Below the pieces are notes generated by a model. It did not search any database. It was not told the origin of the DNA and was given only the letters and a program-made list of their open reading frames with translations. Shown piece by piece: positions 39,418 to 49,625 of a stretch of DNA of 64,000 nucleotides (position 1 is its first letter; each line of letters starts with the position of its first letter). The position numbers were made by a program, and so were the translations under genes. Where the stretch lies: NCBI RefSeq assembly GCF_020889625.1, contig NZ_CP086380.1, positions 1 through 64,000 on the forward strand. The letters are read 5' to 3'. Source of the DNA: Deinococcus radiophilus. Its GTDB lineage: Bacteria; Deinococcota; Deinococci; Deinococcales; Deinococcaceae.

Positions 39418-39421
<4 letters not shown>
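38645..39421 (+). CDS. trmJ: tRNA (Cm32/Um32) 2'-O-methyltransferase TrmJ-type, SPOUT family
   Basis: 258 residues from GTG 38645. SPOUT methyltransferase with N-terminal VLVSPKTPGNIGSAARAM, the knot-region LVFGPEETGLLNSDLEQC and IPTANYASLNLAQAV, followed by a C-terminal helical dimer region. It methylates the ribose of position 32 in tRNA. TAAGAT lies 7 bases before the GTG (leaderless layout). The stop overlaps the GTG of a histidine kinase by 2 bases, an odd pairing. Confidence 0.9.
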
Positions 39422-41100
<1,679 letters not shown>

Positions 41101-41153
41101 GAGTTGCCGTGCCACCTTGGGCAGCTGTGCGTTTTGCTGACTGGAATCTCTTA

Positions 41154-41672
41154 TTACTCTGGCTGCATGCTGGCCTGCAACTGCCCCGGCAGCTGTGCCA
41201 AGACCCGCTCAATGGTGCGCTGGGCGGTGGCGCGGACCATCTTCTCGAAGGCCGCCCCGCCCACGTTCTGGCTGCCTGGAAGTTGCAAGAACGCCTGAAA
41301 ATCAAAGCTGAGCCGCACTGAGGTTCCGTCCGTGCCGCCCTCCTGCACCTCGGCCACGCCGCGAACCTCCACCCAGCCGCGCCGTTCGGGGAGGGGATGA
41401 GGGTCCAGGGTGGCCCCGAGTGGCGCGTTGCTCAGGCGGCTGATGAAGGGCAATGTAGCCTCGCCCAGCAGCGGAACCGGGACGTTCAGTTCACCGCTCA
41501 GGTCGTTTTCCTCAGAAAGCCGTACATCAGTCAAAAAGTCCACCTGGGCCAGCGACTGATCGGCAGCGCGGGCCCAGGCCAAAGCCGCTGCCGTATCGCC
41601 GGGGTGGTGCAGCGTGAAGGCCTGCTGGGCGCCGAAGTTCAGCAGGCCGTTGCCCGTGGCCAGGCCGCTCAT
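41154..41672 (-). CDS. DUF3809-type protein, Deinococcus-specific family
   Basis: 172 residues from ATG 41672, which overlaps the previous stop by 4 bases (ATGA). It looks like a soluble protein with a START/SRPBCC-like alternation (FTLHHPGDTAAALAWAR, LFISRLSNAPLGAT) and an amphipathic C-terminal helix. I recognise it as the DUF3809 family found with purD in Deinococcus, from memory. The role is unknown. It is the last gene of the MBL-purD unit. Confidence 0.75.
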   Translation of the reverse strand: MSGLATGNGLLNFGAQQAFTLHHPGDTAAALAWARAADQSLAQVDFLTDVRLSEENDLSGELNVPVPLLGEATLPFISRLSNAPLGATLDPHPLPERRGWVEVRGVAEVQEGGTDGTSVRLSFDFQAFLQLPGSQNVGGAAFEKMVRATAQRTIERVLAQLPGQLQASMQPE

Positions 41673-41908
41673 TCCACCCACTCCAGCCGCAGTTGACCAC
41701 TTTGGAGGGCTTCTTGCAGTTCCGGGTCGGACACGCTCCGCAGGCGACTGCGCGAAGCGAACTGTCCGGTGGCCGATGCATATCCCACCCGCACCACGAT
41801 CTCGTCGGTCACGTCATCGCGCCCGATGCGCCAGACCAGATGCTGCCCCAAGCTGTCCAACTGTTCTGGGGTCAGTGCTGGGGCTGGTGGGTCCGCCTGA
41901 TCGGTCAT
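41669..41908 (-). CDS. DUF3248-type small protein
   Basis: 79 residues from ATG 41908, overlapping the purD stop and the next start by 4 bases each. The protein is acidic with a central strand-rich part (LVWRIGRDDVTDEIVVRVGY) and ends in LRLEWVE. It belongs to a short family seen in Deinococcus; function unknown. Tight coupling to purD suggests co-production rather than a proven shared role. Confidence 0.75.
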   Translation of the reverse strand: MTDQADPPAPALTPEQLDSLGQHLVWRIGRDDVTDEIVVRVGYASATGQFASRSRLRSVSDPELQEALQSGQLRLEWVE

Positions 41909-43161
41909 GCGGGTTCTGGCCCTGGGCGTAGGCCTATCCGCAAGCCGATGTCTCCGCGCCGCTGGGCACCGGCAAAGCCAACCTGGCCACTCAGGGCATA
42001 GGCGCGGGTCAGGGCGTCCGGCAGCGTGCCTGCGGTGGCGGTGACGGCCAGCACGCGGCCCCCGCTGCTGACCAGCTTGCCCGTCTCGCCTTCGGCAGTC
42101 CCAGCATGAAAGAGGTACTCGCCTGTGCCAGTCTGGGGCAGGGTCAGCGGAATACCTTTTTGTGGCGTGCCAGGGTAGCCAGGAGCGGCCAGGATTACGA
42201 CGGCACTGGCTGCGTCTCGCCACTTCACATCCTCCGGGTTCAGGCGGCCCTGGGCGGCGGCCAGGGCGTGCGCGGCCAGGTCGCTGACCAAGAGCGGCAG
42301 CACCGCTTCCGCCTCCGGGTCGCCAAAGCGGGCGTTGAACTCCACGACCTTAGGACCGTCCGGGGTCAACATCAGCCCGGCGTAGAGCACGCCGCAGAAC
42401 TCACATCCCTCTTCCCGCAGGCCCGCCAGGGTCCGTTCCACGATCTCGCGGCGGATGGTGTCCAGGTCCGTTTCCGACACCGGAAAAGGACAGATCACCC
42501 CCATCCCTCCGGTCATTGGGCCGGTGTCCCCATCCCCAATGGTTTTGTGGTCCTGGCTCGGTGGGGTCAGGGCAAAGCGTTCGCCGTCGGTGATCGCCAG
42601 GATAGAAACCTCCTGCCCAGTCATGAATTCCTCGATCACCACTGCGGCTCCCGGCTGCCCAAAAATCTCAGTCAGGGCTTGCTCGGCTGCTGTGCGGGTG
42701 TGGGCAATGGTGACACCTTTCCCGGCGCGCAGGCCTGCGTCCTTGACGACCACCGGCAGCTGCTGAGCGTCCAGATAGCTTAGGGCACCGTCCAGCGTTT
42801 CGAAAGCCTGATGCGCCGCTGTCGGCACACCGTGGCGGTCCATGAACGCCTTGCTCCAGGCCTTGTCGGTTTCGATCTGAGCGGTTTCGCGGTTGGGGCC
42901 GAACGTGGGAATCCCAGCGGCCCTTAGTTCATCGGCTAAGCCCTGTGCCAGATACGTTTCAGGGCCGACGATCACCAGTTCTGCACCACGTTCCTGCGCC
43001 AGCGCTACCAGTGCGGCGTTGTCCTGCGGCGATTGCAGCACTTCGGCCACCTCTGCTATGCCAGGATTGCCAGGGGTACACAGCACCGTATGCCCCTGTC
43101 GGGCGCAGGCCTCAGCGATAGCGTGCTCACGCGCGCCGTTTCCGATCACCAGAACTTTCAT
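41905..43161 (-). CDS. purD: Phosphoribosylamine-glycine ligase
   Basis: 418 residues from ATG 43161, beginning with the typical KVLVIGNGAREHAIA. ATP-grasp enzyme of purine synthesis that joins phosphoribosylamine and glycine. Clear parts are FGPNRETAQIETDKAWSKAF, VVKDAGLRAGKGV, EEFMTGQEVSILA, GDGDTGPMTGGMG and the metal-site EFNARFGDPE. The start overlaps the stop of the MBL gene by 4 bases. Three genes follow or precede with ATGA-type overlaps, forming a compact operon. Confidence 0.97.
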   Translation of the reverse strand: MKVLVIGNGAREHAIAEACARQGHTVLCTPGNPGIAEVAEVLQSPQDNAALVALAQERGAELVIVGPETYLAQGLADELRAAGIPTFGPNRETAQIETDKAWSKAFMDRHGVPTAAHQAFETLDGALSYLDAQQLPVVVKDAGLRAGKGVTIAHTRTAAEQALTEIFGQPGAAVVIEEFMTGQEVSILAITDGERFALTPPSQDHKTIGDGDTGPMTGGMGVICPFPVSETDLDTIRREIVERTLAGLREEGCEFCGVLYAGLMLTPDGPKVVEFNARFGDPEAEAVLPLLVSDLAAHALAAAQGRLNPEDVKWRDAASAVVILAAPGYPGTPQKGIPLTLPQTGTGEYLFHAGTAEGETGKLVSSGGRVLAVTATAGTLPDALTRAYALSGQVGFAGAQRRGDIGLRIGLRPGPEPA

Positions 43162-44081
43162 TCGTCTCCCTGCTCTTTCTGTTTCTTCCACTGCTTTTGC
43201 CAGTAGTGGGCCAGGCCCATCACGTTCATTGCGGGCGGCGACGCAAAGCGGTAGGCCGCGCCCAGGCCCGGTGCGCCTGCTTCCACCTGCTCCAGCACCC
43301 ACTCGGTAAACGGTTCATACAGCTCGGCGGGATCAGCCACCTGTGGCAGCCGTTCCCGCATCCACTTGGCTTCGCGTTCCAGGTTTTCCAGCAGTGGGTC
43401 CCAGTGGTCTGTCCCCTGGGCATAGGTACCGAAATGGGCCAGGTGCAGCCGCCGCACGTCCAGGGCGCCCAATTCGGCGGCACTCTGCTGCCAGGCGGCC
43501 AGATCAATGTCCGGCGGTGGTGTGGGCGGGCGGGTCTGCTGCTGTGGCACCAGGCGGATGCCCCCCACATCTCCGGTGTAGAGTTCGTCGCCCACGACGT
43601 AGGCCAAGTGGTGAACGGCATGTCCAGGGGTGTAGAGGGCGCGCACCTCGGCCCCGCCCAGCCGCAGGGTTTCGCCGCCGGCCAGGGCGGTCACGCGGTC
43701 TGCGTCCATCGGGCGCATCTCACCCCAAAGTGCTTCCATCTGATCGCCGTAGATTTGTGCGGCGCTGGCGTACAGCCGCTCTGGGCTGACCAGGTGGCGT
43801 GCACCGCGCTCATGCACATAGACGCGGGCACGCGGCGAATAGTCCAGAATTTGCCCGGCGGCCCCGGCGTGATCAAAGTGAATGTGCGTGAGCAGGATAT
43901 GGCGTACGTCGCCCCAGCCCGCGCCCAAGAGGTCCAGCCCAGCTTTCAGGGCTTCCAGCGTGCTGCCGGGGCCGGTATCTACCAGGGCCAGGCCGTCTCC
44001 GGTGTCCCAGACGTACACCGCCACAACACCCGGCGTACCTTGGAAGTGCAGGTCGATGAGCTGTGGTTCGAAATTTTGCAT
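43158..44081 (-). CDS. Metallo-beta-lactamase-fold hydrolase
   Basis: 307 residues. The metal-binding motif LLTHIHFDHAGAAG (HxHxDH), then LYTPGHAVHHLAY and GDVGG, with a C-terminal His in RRLHLAHFGTY, mark the MBL fold with a two-metal site. The C-terminal helical tail of about 90 residues resembles MBL proteins of the glyoxalase II/YqjP-like type. The substrate is unknown. AAGGAGG lies 8 bases before ATG 44081. It opens the MBL-purD-DUF3248-DUF3809 operon. Confidence 0.9.
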   Translation of the reverse strand: MQNFEPQLIDLHFQGTPGVVAVYVWDTGDGLALVDTGPGSTLEALKAGLDLLGAGWGDVRHILLTHIHFDHAGAAGQILDYSPRARVYVHERGARHLVSPERLYASAAQIYGDQMEALWGEMRPMDADRVTALAGGETLRLGGAEVRALYTPGHAVHHLAYVVGDELYTGDVGGIRLVPQQQTRPPTPPPDIDLAAWQQSAAELGALDVRRLHLAHFGTYAQGTDHWDPLLENLEREAKWMRERLPQVADPAELYEPFTEWVLEQVEAGAPGLGAAYRFASPPAMNVMGLAHYWQKQWKKQKEQGDE

Positions 44082-44125
44082 GGGGTGGTCCTCCTTAGGG
44101 GCAGGCTGGGGGTCAGGAGAGCTGC

Positions 44126-44299
44126 TCAGGCGTAGCCCATGACTCTTGCTCCGGCCAGCGCCAGCGCGGCCAGAAACTGTACGCCGGCCAGCAAGCGAAA
44201 AATCCCTACCTGCGGCGTGGCCTTAAGTGGTCCGAAGGTCAGCGCCAGGATGCCCGACGCGCTGAAGACGATAAAGGCAACCAGGATCCACAGCAACAT
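44126..44299 (-). CDS. Small two-helix membrane protein, 57 aa
   Basis: A short frame with a clear membrane pattern: an N-terminal helix (MLLWILVAFIVFSASGILAL), a short polar loop (GPLKATPQ) and a second helix (LLAGVQFLAALALAGA). TAGACT lies 6 bases before ATG 44299, the same layout as other leaderless genes here, which supports it as real. It is 45 bases upstream of the MBL gene. Function unknown. Confidence 0.65.
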   Translation of the reverse strand: MLLWILVAFIVFSASGILALTFGPLKATPQVGIFRLLAGVQFLAALALAGARVMGYA

Positions 44300-44383
44300 G
44301 ACGACAGTCTAAAGGTTCGGGCAAGAGGAGAGGAGCGCCTGCGGGTGGGCAGTCTCTTTATGCCTCCTATTTACTCCCGCAGT

Positions 44384-44812
44384 TCAGCCCGCGCTCTCGG
44401 CGTTTTCCAAGCGGAAACCGTGAGGCAAAAAGTCGCGCACATACCCGCTGATGATGTCGCCTTTATGGTTCACGCACACCACGCGGGCGTCCGGGGCAAA
44501 CTCGAACAGAATCTGGCGGCAGGCCCCACACGGGCTGGCGGGCGGCTCGGCCTCGGAGTAGACCACCAGGTCGGTAAAGGTGCGTTCGCCGCGTGAGGCC
44601 ATGGTCTGCACGGCGCTCTGCTCGGCGCAGCGGGTCAGGCCGTAAGAGGCGTTTTCGACGTTGGCCCCGAAGTAGACCTGGCCGCCCCCCGTGCGTAGCG
44701 CTGCGCCCACATGAAACTTGGAATAGGGCGCGTAGGCCTGCTTGAAGGCGGCTTTGGCCTGTTCCAGCAGCTGCGGGTCGGGCGTGGCGTTCAGAGCGTT
44801 GGCGTTGGTCAT
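44384..44812 (-). CDS. cdd: Cytidine deaminase
   Basis: 142 residues from ATG 44812 (TACACT 6 bases upstream). Homotetrameric zinc enzyme that converts cytidine and deoxycytidine to uridine forms. Substrate loop YAPYSKFHVGAAL, catalytic NVENASYGLTRCAEQSAV with Cys and Glu, and PCGACRQ with the other two zinc cysteines are all present. Length is normal for the family. Confidence 0.96.
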   Translation of the reverse strand: MTNANALNATPDPQLLEQAKAAFKQAYAPYSKFHVGAALRTGGGQVYFGANVENASYGLTRCAEQSAVQTMASRGERTFTDLVVYSEAEPPASPCGACRQILFEFAPDARVVCVNHKGDIISGYVRDFLPHGFRLENAESAG

Positions 44813-44832
44813 GAGTCTAGTGTAGCGTCGGT

Positions 44833-45414
44833 TCAAAACACGCACTGTCCGCCGCCCGCTGGCCAGTCTATTGTCAGGCCTGCGACTTCGTGGTCACCCA
44901 GTTCCAAGCCGTCTTCACCGCTCCAGCCCACCTTCAGCACACCGACCGATTCCTCTTGCCAGCCCAATTGCTGTTCCCAGGGCTGCTTGACCAATCCCTC
45001 CCAGAAAGGCCCATTGAGGGCCTGAGCTTCGGCGGGCCAGCAGACATTGAAAGAGCCCGTCGCAGCGCGGATCATGGCCTCACGCTGGGCGGCACTGGCG
45101 GTGGGGGGGTCTACCGTGGCCCGCACAGCATCAATGGGGCCACCGCCGTCCGGGGCGAGGGGCGTGAGATACACGCGTTCCCTGCGGCCACCCACCTGCA
45201 CGTCTGCTGCGTAGGTGTAGTTGCGGGAGAGATAATAGGCGCTGAGCCGCTCCCAATCTTGCGTTTGTGGCGGGGCTTCAGCCACCTAGAGGCCGGTCAC
45301 GCTTTGCAGCGCCTGCAGGGCCGGGAGCCGAGGTGTAAGCGCCGTTGGCGGTGGCTGTCCCCCACCCGCCAGGGCCGAAGACGTAAACAGCAGCAGAGCA
45401 GCAAGGGAGCGCAT
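44833..45414 (-). pseudogene. Secreted protein gene interrupted by an in-frame amber codon
   Basis: From ATG 45414 a signal peptide (RSLAALLLFTSSALA) and a proline-rich start are encoded, ending in QSVTGL at a TAG (45288-45286). The same frame continues at once with GTG at 45285 and 150 further codons (AEAPPQTQDWERLSAYYLS...) to the stop at 44833. The downstream part has no export signal of its own but reads as the mature body, with a Cys near each end of its second half. So one ancestral secreted protein of about 193 residues is split by one base change, or by a sequencing error. Function unknown. Confidence 0.6.
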
Positions 45415-45448
45415 GGTTCATGCTACGGTTTTCTGCCATCCTAAGCCC

Positions 45449-45784
45449 ATGAATCTTGACCTCTACCGCCGCCCCAGCCAGCAGCGGATTGGACTGTATC
45501 TGGCGCTGCTGCTGATGGTGGTGCTGACCCTGGTGCTGGGGCAGGGACGCCCAGGCGAGCTGGGCACCTGGGAAACCCTGCAGCGTAGTCCTTTCGCACG
45601 GGGCATGTTCGCTGACATCGGGGCGCTGAGTACCCTGGGGGCGCTGTACCTGCTCGTCATGGGCCGCACGGCCCTGCGGATACCGGGCGCGCTGGCCACC
45701 CTGGTGCTGGGCAGTCTGGCGCTGCTGCCAGCGCTCGCCTACGAGGACTGGGCTGCCCTGCGCGGCGGGGAGAGGGCCGCGTGA
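45449..45784 (+). CDS. Small integral membrane protein upstream of thyA
   Basis: 111 residues with three hydrophobic segments ([53 protein letters not shown]). The stop overlaps the GTG start of thyA, so the two are translated together. No known domain. It is the first gene of the thymidylate operon; its role there is unknown. Confidence 0.8.
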   Translation: MNLDLYRRPSQQRIGLYLALLLMVVLTLVLGQGRPGELGTWETLQRSPFARGMFADIGALSTLGALYLLVMGRTALRIPGALATLVLGSLALLPALAYEDWAALRGGERAA

Positions 45785-46575
45785 AAACCTACCTCGACTA
45801 CCTCCAGCACATCATGGACACCGGGACCGACAAGCTGGACCGCACCGGCACCGGGACGCGCAGTGTGTTCGGGTATCAGATGCGCTTTGATCTGGCGCAG
45901 GGCTTTCCGCTGGTCACCACCAAGCGCACCCACCTCAAGTCCATCATCTACGAATTGCTGTGGTTCCTGCGCGGCGAAGGAAATACCGCCTACCTGCACG
46001 AACACGGCGTGACCATCTGGGATGAGTGGCAGCGCGAAGGCGGCGACCTGGGGCCGGTGTACGGCGTGCAATGGCGTAGCTGGCCCGATTACGGCGGCGG
46101 GCAGATTGACCAGATTTCGCAAGTCATCAAGCAGATCAAAGCCGATCCCCATTCACGCCGCCACATCGTCAGTGCCTGGAACGTGGCGCAATTGGATGAA
46201 ATGGCGCTGCCGCCCTGTCACCTGCTGTTTCAGTTTTACGTGGCCGGCGGGCGGCTGAGCTGCCAGCTGTACCAGCGCAGCGCGGACAGTTTCCTCGGCG
46301 TGCCGTTCAACATCGCCTCCTACGCTCTGCTGACCCTGATGGTCGCCCAGGTCTGTGAGCTGGAGCCGGGCGAGTTCGTCTGGACCGGGGGCGACTGCCA
46401 CATCTACCACAACCACTTTGAGCAGGTCGCCAAGCAGCTGGCCCGCGAACCTCGGCCCCTGCCCACCATGCACCTGAACCCGGACGTGAAAGACATGTTC
46501 GCGTTTACCTTTGACGACTTCCGGCTGGAAGGCTACGACCCTCATCCAGCAATCAAAGCGGAGGTGTCGGTATGA
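45781..46575 (+). CDS. thyA: Thymidylate synthase
   Basis: 264 residues from GTG 45781. Full-length ThyA: dUMP methylation with methylene-tetrahydrofolate. Seen are [12 protein letters not shown], the folate-site [15 protein letters not shown], the nucleophile in [32 protein letters not shown] and [10 protein letters not shown]. It overlaps the membrane protein gene before it and the dCMP deaminase after it. Confidence 0.98.
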   Translation: MKTYLDYLQHIMDTGTDKLDRTGTGTRSVFGYQMRFDLAQGFPLVTTKRTHLKSIIYELLWFLRGEGNTAYLHEHGVTIWDEWQREGGDLGPVYGVQWRSWPDYGGGQIDQISQVIKQIKADPHSRRHIVSAWNVAQLDEMALPPCHLLFQFYVAGGRLSCQLYQRSADSFLGVPFNIASYALLTLMVAQVCELEPGEFVWTGGDCHIYHNHFEQVAKQLAREPRPLPTMHLNPDVKDMFAFTFDDFRLEGYDPHPAIKAEVSV

Positions 46576-47003
46576 GCAGGCCGACCTTCGATGAACTGGG
46601 CATTGCCACCGCCCGCCTATGGGCCACCCGCTCGGCGGACCCCAAAGTGAAGGTGGGGGCCTGCATCCTGGATCACCATCACCGGGTGGTGGGCGTGGGC
46701 TACAACGGGCGGGCCGCGGGCGAACCGAACGAGCGTGAGAGTCTGTCTCAGGGTGCGTCGGGCTTTATTCACGCCGAGGTCAACGCGCTGCTGGCTGCCA
46801 ACTGGAACGGCGAAGGCCACACCCTTTATGTCACCCATGAGCCGTGCAGCACCTGTGCCCGCTTGATCGTCAACTCGCGGCGGATCGTGCGGGTGCTGTT
46901 TGACGCCGACTACCGCGAAGACGCCCGCGCCGAAGCGGGCCTGCCCAGCGGCGCAGGTATCCTGCAGGCTGCCGGAATCGAGGTGAAACGTGTCCACGAA
47001 TAA
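46572..47003 (+). CDS. Deoxycytidylate (dCMP) deaminase family protein
   Basis: 143 residues of the zinc-dependent deaminase family. Zinc motif [11 protein letters not shown] and [14 protein letters not shown] supply His and two Cys ligands and the catalytic Glu. It most likely makes dUMP from dCMP for ThyA, which overlaps it by 4 bases upstream. A ComEB-type deaminase is the same family. It overlaps folA by 14 bases. Confidence 0.93.
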   Translation: MSRPTFDELGIATARLWATRSADPKVKVGACILDHHHRVVGVGYNGRAAGEPNERESLSQGASGFIHAEVNALLAANWNGEGHTLYVTHEPCSTCARLIVNSRRIVRVLFDADYREDARAEAGLPSGAGILQAAGIEVKRVHE

Positions 47004-47514
47004 CACCGCCCAGCCGGACTTGGTCGCCATCGTCGCCATGACCGAGAACCGTGTAATCGGTAAGGACGGCGGGATGCCCTGGCACTTGCCCGCCGACCTG
47101 GCGCACTTTAGGCGCTGTAGCCTGGGCAAGCCGAACATCATGGGACGCAAAGTCTGGGACTCCATCGGCGGGCGGGCGCTGCCGGACCGCCTCAATATCG
47201 TGCTGACCCGCCAGCCGGACTTTGAGGTTCCCGGCGCGCAGGTGGCCCACTCGCCCGCTGAGGCGCTGGCGCTGGCCCGTGAAGGCCTGGACGGCGGCCA
47301 CGAGACCGCCATTTTAGGTGGCGAGGAGATTTACCGCCTGTACTTGGACGACCTGACCCGCGTCGAGCTGACGCTGATTCACGCCCGGTTGGACGGCGAC
47401 ACCTTTTTCCCCGAACTCCCGGGTCAGTGGGACGTGGTGGGCACCCGTGAGCGCCCCGCCGACGAGCGCAATGCCTATGACCTGACCTTTCAGACGCTGG
47501 TGCGCCGGGGATAA
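46990..47514 (+). CDS. folA: Dihydrofolate reductase
   Basis: 174 residues. DHFR core: AIVAMTENRVIGKDGGMPWHLPADLAHF with the catalytic acidic residue (D), NIMGRKVWDSIG, LNIVLTRQPDF and AILGGEEIYRLYL. It regenerates tetrahydrofolate consumed by ThyA, closing the thymidylate cycle of this operon. The stop region overlaps the convergent MFS gene by 25 bases. Confidence 0.96.
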   Translation: MSTNNTAQPDLVAIVAMTENRVIGKDGGMPWHLPADLAHFRRCSLGKPNIMGRKVWDSIGGRALPDRLNIVLTRQPDFEVPGAQVAHSPAEALALAREGLDGGHETAILGGEEIYRLYLDDLTRVELTLIHARLDGDTFFPELPGQWDVVGTRERPADERNAYDLTFQTLVRRG

Positions 47515-48728
47515 GCGGCAGCCTCGGTGCGGGTGGCGGCCCACCACCCGGCGGCTGCCAACAGCAGCCCAGCCCCGGCCAGGCCGTAGAACGTGGACGC
47601 CGGAACCTGGTCGGCCTGGGGCGTGATCGCCAGCAGCACCAGCGGCATGCCCAGGCTGCCAGTCATGCTGAGCAGCGCGAAGGCCCGCCCCAGGTGTGAA
47701 GCGGCCACCTGTGAGCCGATCAGCGTGACGAGTGGGGTGTTGACCAGGCCCACGCTCAGGCCGAACAGGGCGGACCCCGCCAGCAGCGCCGGGAAAGTGC
47801 CCAGCCCGGCCATCATGGCCAGGCTCAGACCCCCCAGCAGCAGGCCGGCGGTGACCGTAGCGTGTGGCGGCAGCGCCCCGCCCCAGCGGGCGAAGATGGT
47901 CCCGGCCAGCAGCGCTCCGCCGGTTTCCAGCATCAGAAAGAGGCTGTAACCGGCTGCGCCCCGGCCCAAGTTGTCCATCACCGCAGGGGTGAGGGCCAGC
48001 ACTGGACCCAAAGCGGCGTTGGCGACCAGGGCCAGTCCCGGAATCAGCGTCAGGGTGCGGGATTTTCGCAGCGCAGAGACCCCGCCGCGCAGCTCGGCCC
48101 AGAACCCTAAAGCTGTTTCCGACCCCTGCGCCTGCGCGGCGTGCCGAAACTGCACCAGTCCCCCCACCGCCAGGGCCGCCACCAGATAAGTCAGACCGTC
48201 TAGCCCTAGCGCCCAGGCTGGGCCCAACAGTGTGACCAGCACGCCCCCCGCCGCGTAGCCGGCCAACCACGCGCCCTGACCGAAGGATGCCAGCAACCCA
48301 TTGGCGCGGGGCAGGTCGTCTGCCTCCACCAGCAGGGGCACGGCACTGCTCGCTGCTGGCCCGGACATGGCCCCCAGCAGACCGTTCAGCAGCGCCGCCG
48401 CGTAGATCAGCTCTGGCGTGAGCAGGCCCAGCAGCGCGGCTGCAGCCAGCGCCAGTTGCACCCCGCCGCGCAGGGCGTCGGCGGCCACCAGCAGCCCCTT
48501 GGGACCGAGGCGGTCGGTCCAGACCCCGGCCAGCGGCAGCAGCAGGTTGGGCAGCAGGCTCAGCGCCAGGGTCAGGGTCAGACTGCCTGCACTGCCAGTC
48601 TGTTCCAGCACCAGAAAGCCCAGCGCCACACTGCTCAGGGCCGTGCCAAGCTGGCTCTGAGCGGTGCTGAGCAGCCAGACTTTGAAGGCGCGGTTGTGGC
48701 GAAGCCGGGCAAGGGATGGAGCAGTCAT
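47490..48728 (-). CDS. MFS transporter
   Basis: 412 residues with 12 hydrophobic segments and MFS loops (GVWTDRLGPKGLLVAAD between helices 2 and 3). It resembles the drug/enterobactin-exporter branch (MFS_3/EntS-like). The substrate is unknown. CAGACT lies 6 bases before ATG 48728. A winged-helix regulator is divergently encoded across a 74-base gap that carries an inverted repeat, suggesting regulation of this exporter. Confidence 0.92.
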   Translation of the reverse strand: MTAPSLARLRHNRAFKVWLLSTAQSQLGTALSSVALGFLVLEQTGSAGSLTLTLALSLLPNLLLPLAGVWTDRLGPKGLLVAADALRGGVQLALAAAALLGLLTPELIYAAALLNGLLGAMSGPAASSAVPLLVEADDLPRANGLLASFGQGAWLAGYAAGGVLVTLLGPAWALGLDGLTYLVAALAVGGLVQFRHAAQAQGSETALGFWAELRGGVSALRKSRTLTLIPGLALVANAALGPVLALTPAVMDNLGRGAAGYSLFLMLETGGALLAGTIFARWGGALPPHATVTAGLLLGGLSLAMMAGLGTFPALLAGSALFGLSVGLVNTPLVTLIGSQVAASHLGRAFALLSMTGSLGMPLVLLAITPQADQVPASTFYGLAGAGLLLAAAGWWAATRTEAAAYPRRTSV

Positions 48729-48749
48729 GGCGGCAGTCTGGGTAAGAGA

Positions 48750-48781
48750 CTACTTCACCCGCCAGCCTGCTTCTGAAGTAG
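48750..48781. promoter_or_regulatory. Candidate operator between MFS and regulator genes
   Basis: CTACTTCA (48750-48757) and TGAAGTAG (48774-48781) form a perfect inverted repeat with a 16-base spacer, centred between two CAGACT boxes (48735-48740 minus; 48791-48796 plus) that sit 6 bases from each start codon. A dimeric regulator bound here would cover both promoters. Confidence 0.55.
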
Positions 48782-48802
48782 CCTCTGCGCCAGACTGGGC
48801 CT

Positions 48803-49420
48803 ATGCCTACCCAGACCGCCACCGCCGCCCAAGCCGCGCTGCTGCTGGACCCCCGGCGGCGTTCCCTGCTGAGCGCCCTGATGGCTGCTCCGCCCGCTGG
48901 AATCAGCGTGGCCGAGCTGGCCCGTGAACTGGGCACATCGCTGCGCCGTATTCATTACGAGGTCGGCAAGTTGGAAGCGGCGCAGATCGTTCAGGTGGCG
49001 TCGGTGGAGCCGCGTGCAGGACGGGCGGTGCGGCGCTACCGCATGCCCGCGCCCTGGTTTATTCCCTTCGAGGTGACCCAGGCCGCGACGCTCGAAGACT
49101 TTCTGGCCGCCCAGATTCTGCCGCGCACGGCAGGGATGGTGCGGCTGAGCAGCCAGTTCATGCTGGAAAAGCAGCCGGAGTGGGGCTACTGGTTACGCCC
49201 GGATACGCTGCACCTGGGCAGCCGGGGCGGTCCGCCCATGCGGCACATTCTGGAAGGAGAACCGTTCGTCAGTTCTATCGGCACGGCCCGGCTGACCCCG
49301 GCGCGGGCGCTGGAGCTGAAGCGGCGGCTGTGGGACCTGCTGACGGAATTTGAGGACGATGACGCGGCGGGCGAAGACTACACCCTGAGCATCACGCTGG
49401 TGCGAGGGCAACTGGAGTAG
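48803..49420 (+). CDS. Winged-helix transcriptional regulator (ArsR-like)
   Basis: 205 residues. The N-terminal 85 residues are a winged helix-turn-helix (DPRRRSLLSALMA, SVAELARELGTSLRRIHYEVGKLE, then a beta wing with GRAVRRYR). The C-terminal part, about residues 90-205, is a helical/beta ligand or dimer region without a known motif. It likely controls the divergent MFS gene and itself through the inverted repeat between them. Confidence 0.85.
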   Translation: MPTQTATAAQAALLLDPRRRSLLSALMAAPPAGISVAELARELGTSLRRIHYEVGKLEAAQIVQVASVEPRAGRAVRRYRMPAPWFIPFEVTQAATLEDFLAAQILPRTAGMVRLSSQFMLEKQPEWGYWLRPDTLHLGSRGGPPMRHILEGEPFVSSIGTARLTPARALELKRRLWDLLTEFEDDDAAGEDYTLSITLVRGQLE

Positions 49421-49534
49421 GCAGCGGGCAAGGAGAGGCAGGGGGCAGCAGCTTCTCCACGGGTCCATGAGCAGAGTGCAGGGTCGGCAGGCCGCCACGC
49501 CGCGCCGGTTGCCGGGCAAAAGGGACAGCGCCCC

Positions 49535-49589
49535 TTGACTCGCCGCGCTACTTACCGTACGGTAGGTCGATACTGACCGAACGGTAAGT
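49535..49589 (+). promoter_or_regulatory. Promoter with two TetR-like operators upstream of an ABC transporter
   Basis: TTGACT (49535-49540) and TACGGT (49558-49563) are 17 bases apart. Two similar 18-base palindromes of the form ACTnACCGnnCGGTnAGT-like lie at 49550-49567, over the -10 box, and at 49572-49589. Their centres are 22 bases apart, on the same DNA face. Such paired sites are typical for TetR-family repressors, but no TetR gene is nearby. Confidence 0.65.
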
Positions 49590-49625
49590 CATAACATTCG
49601 TCCCACATTCCCCAAGGAGCTCCGT

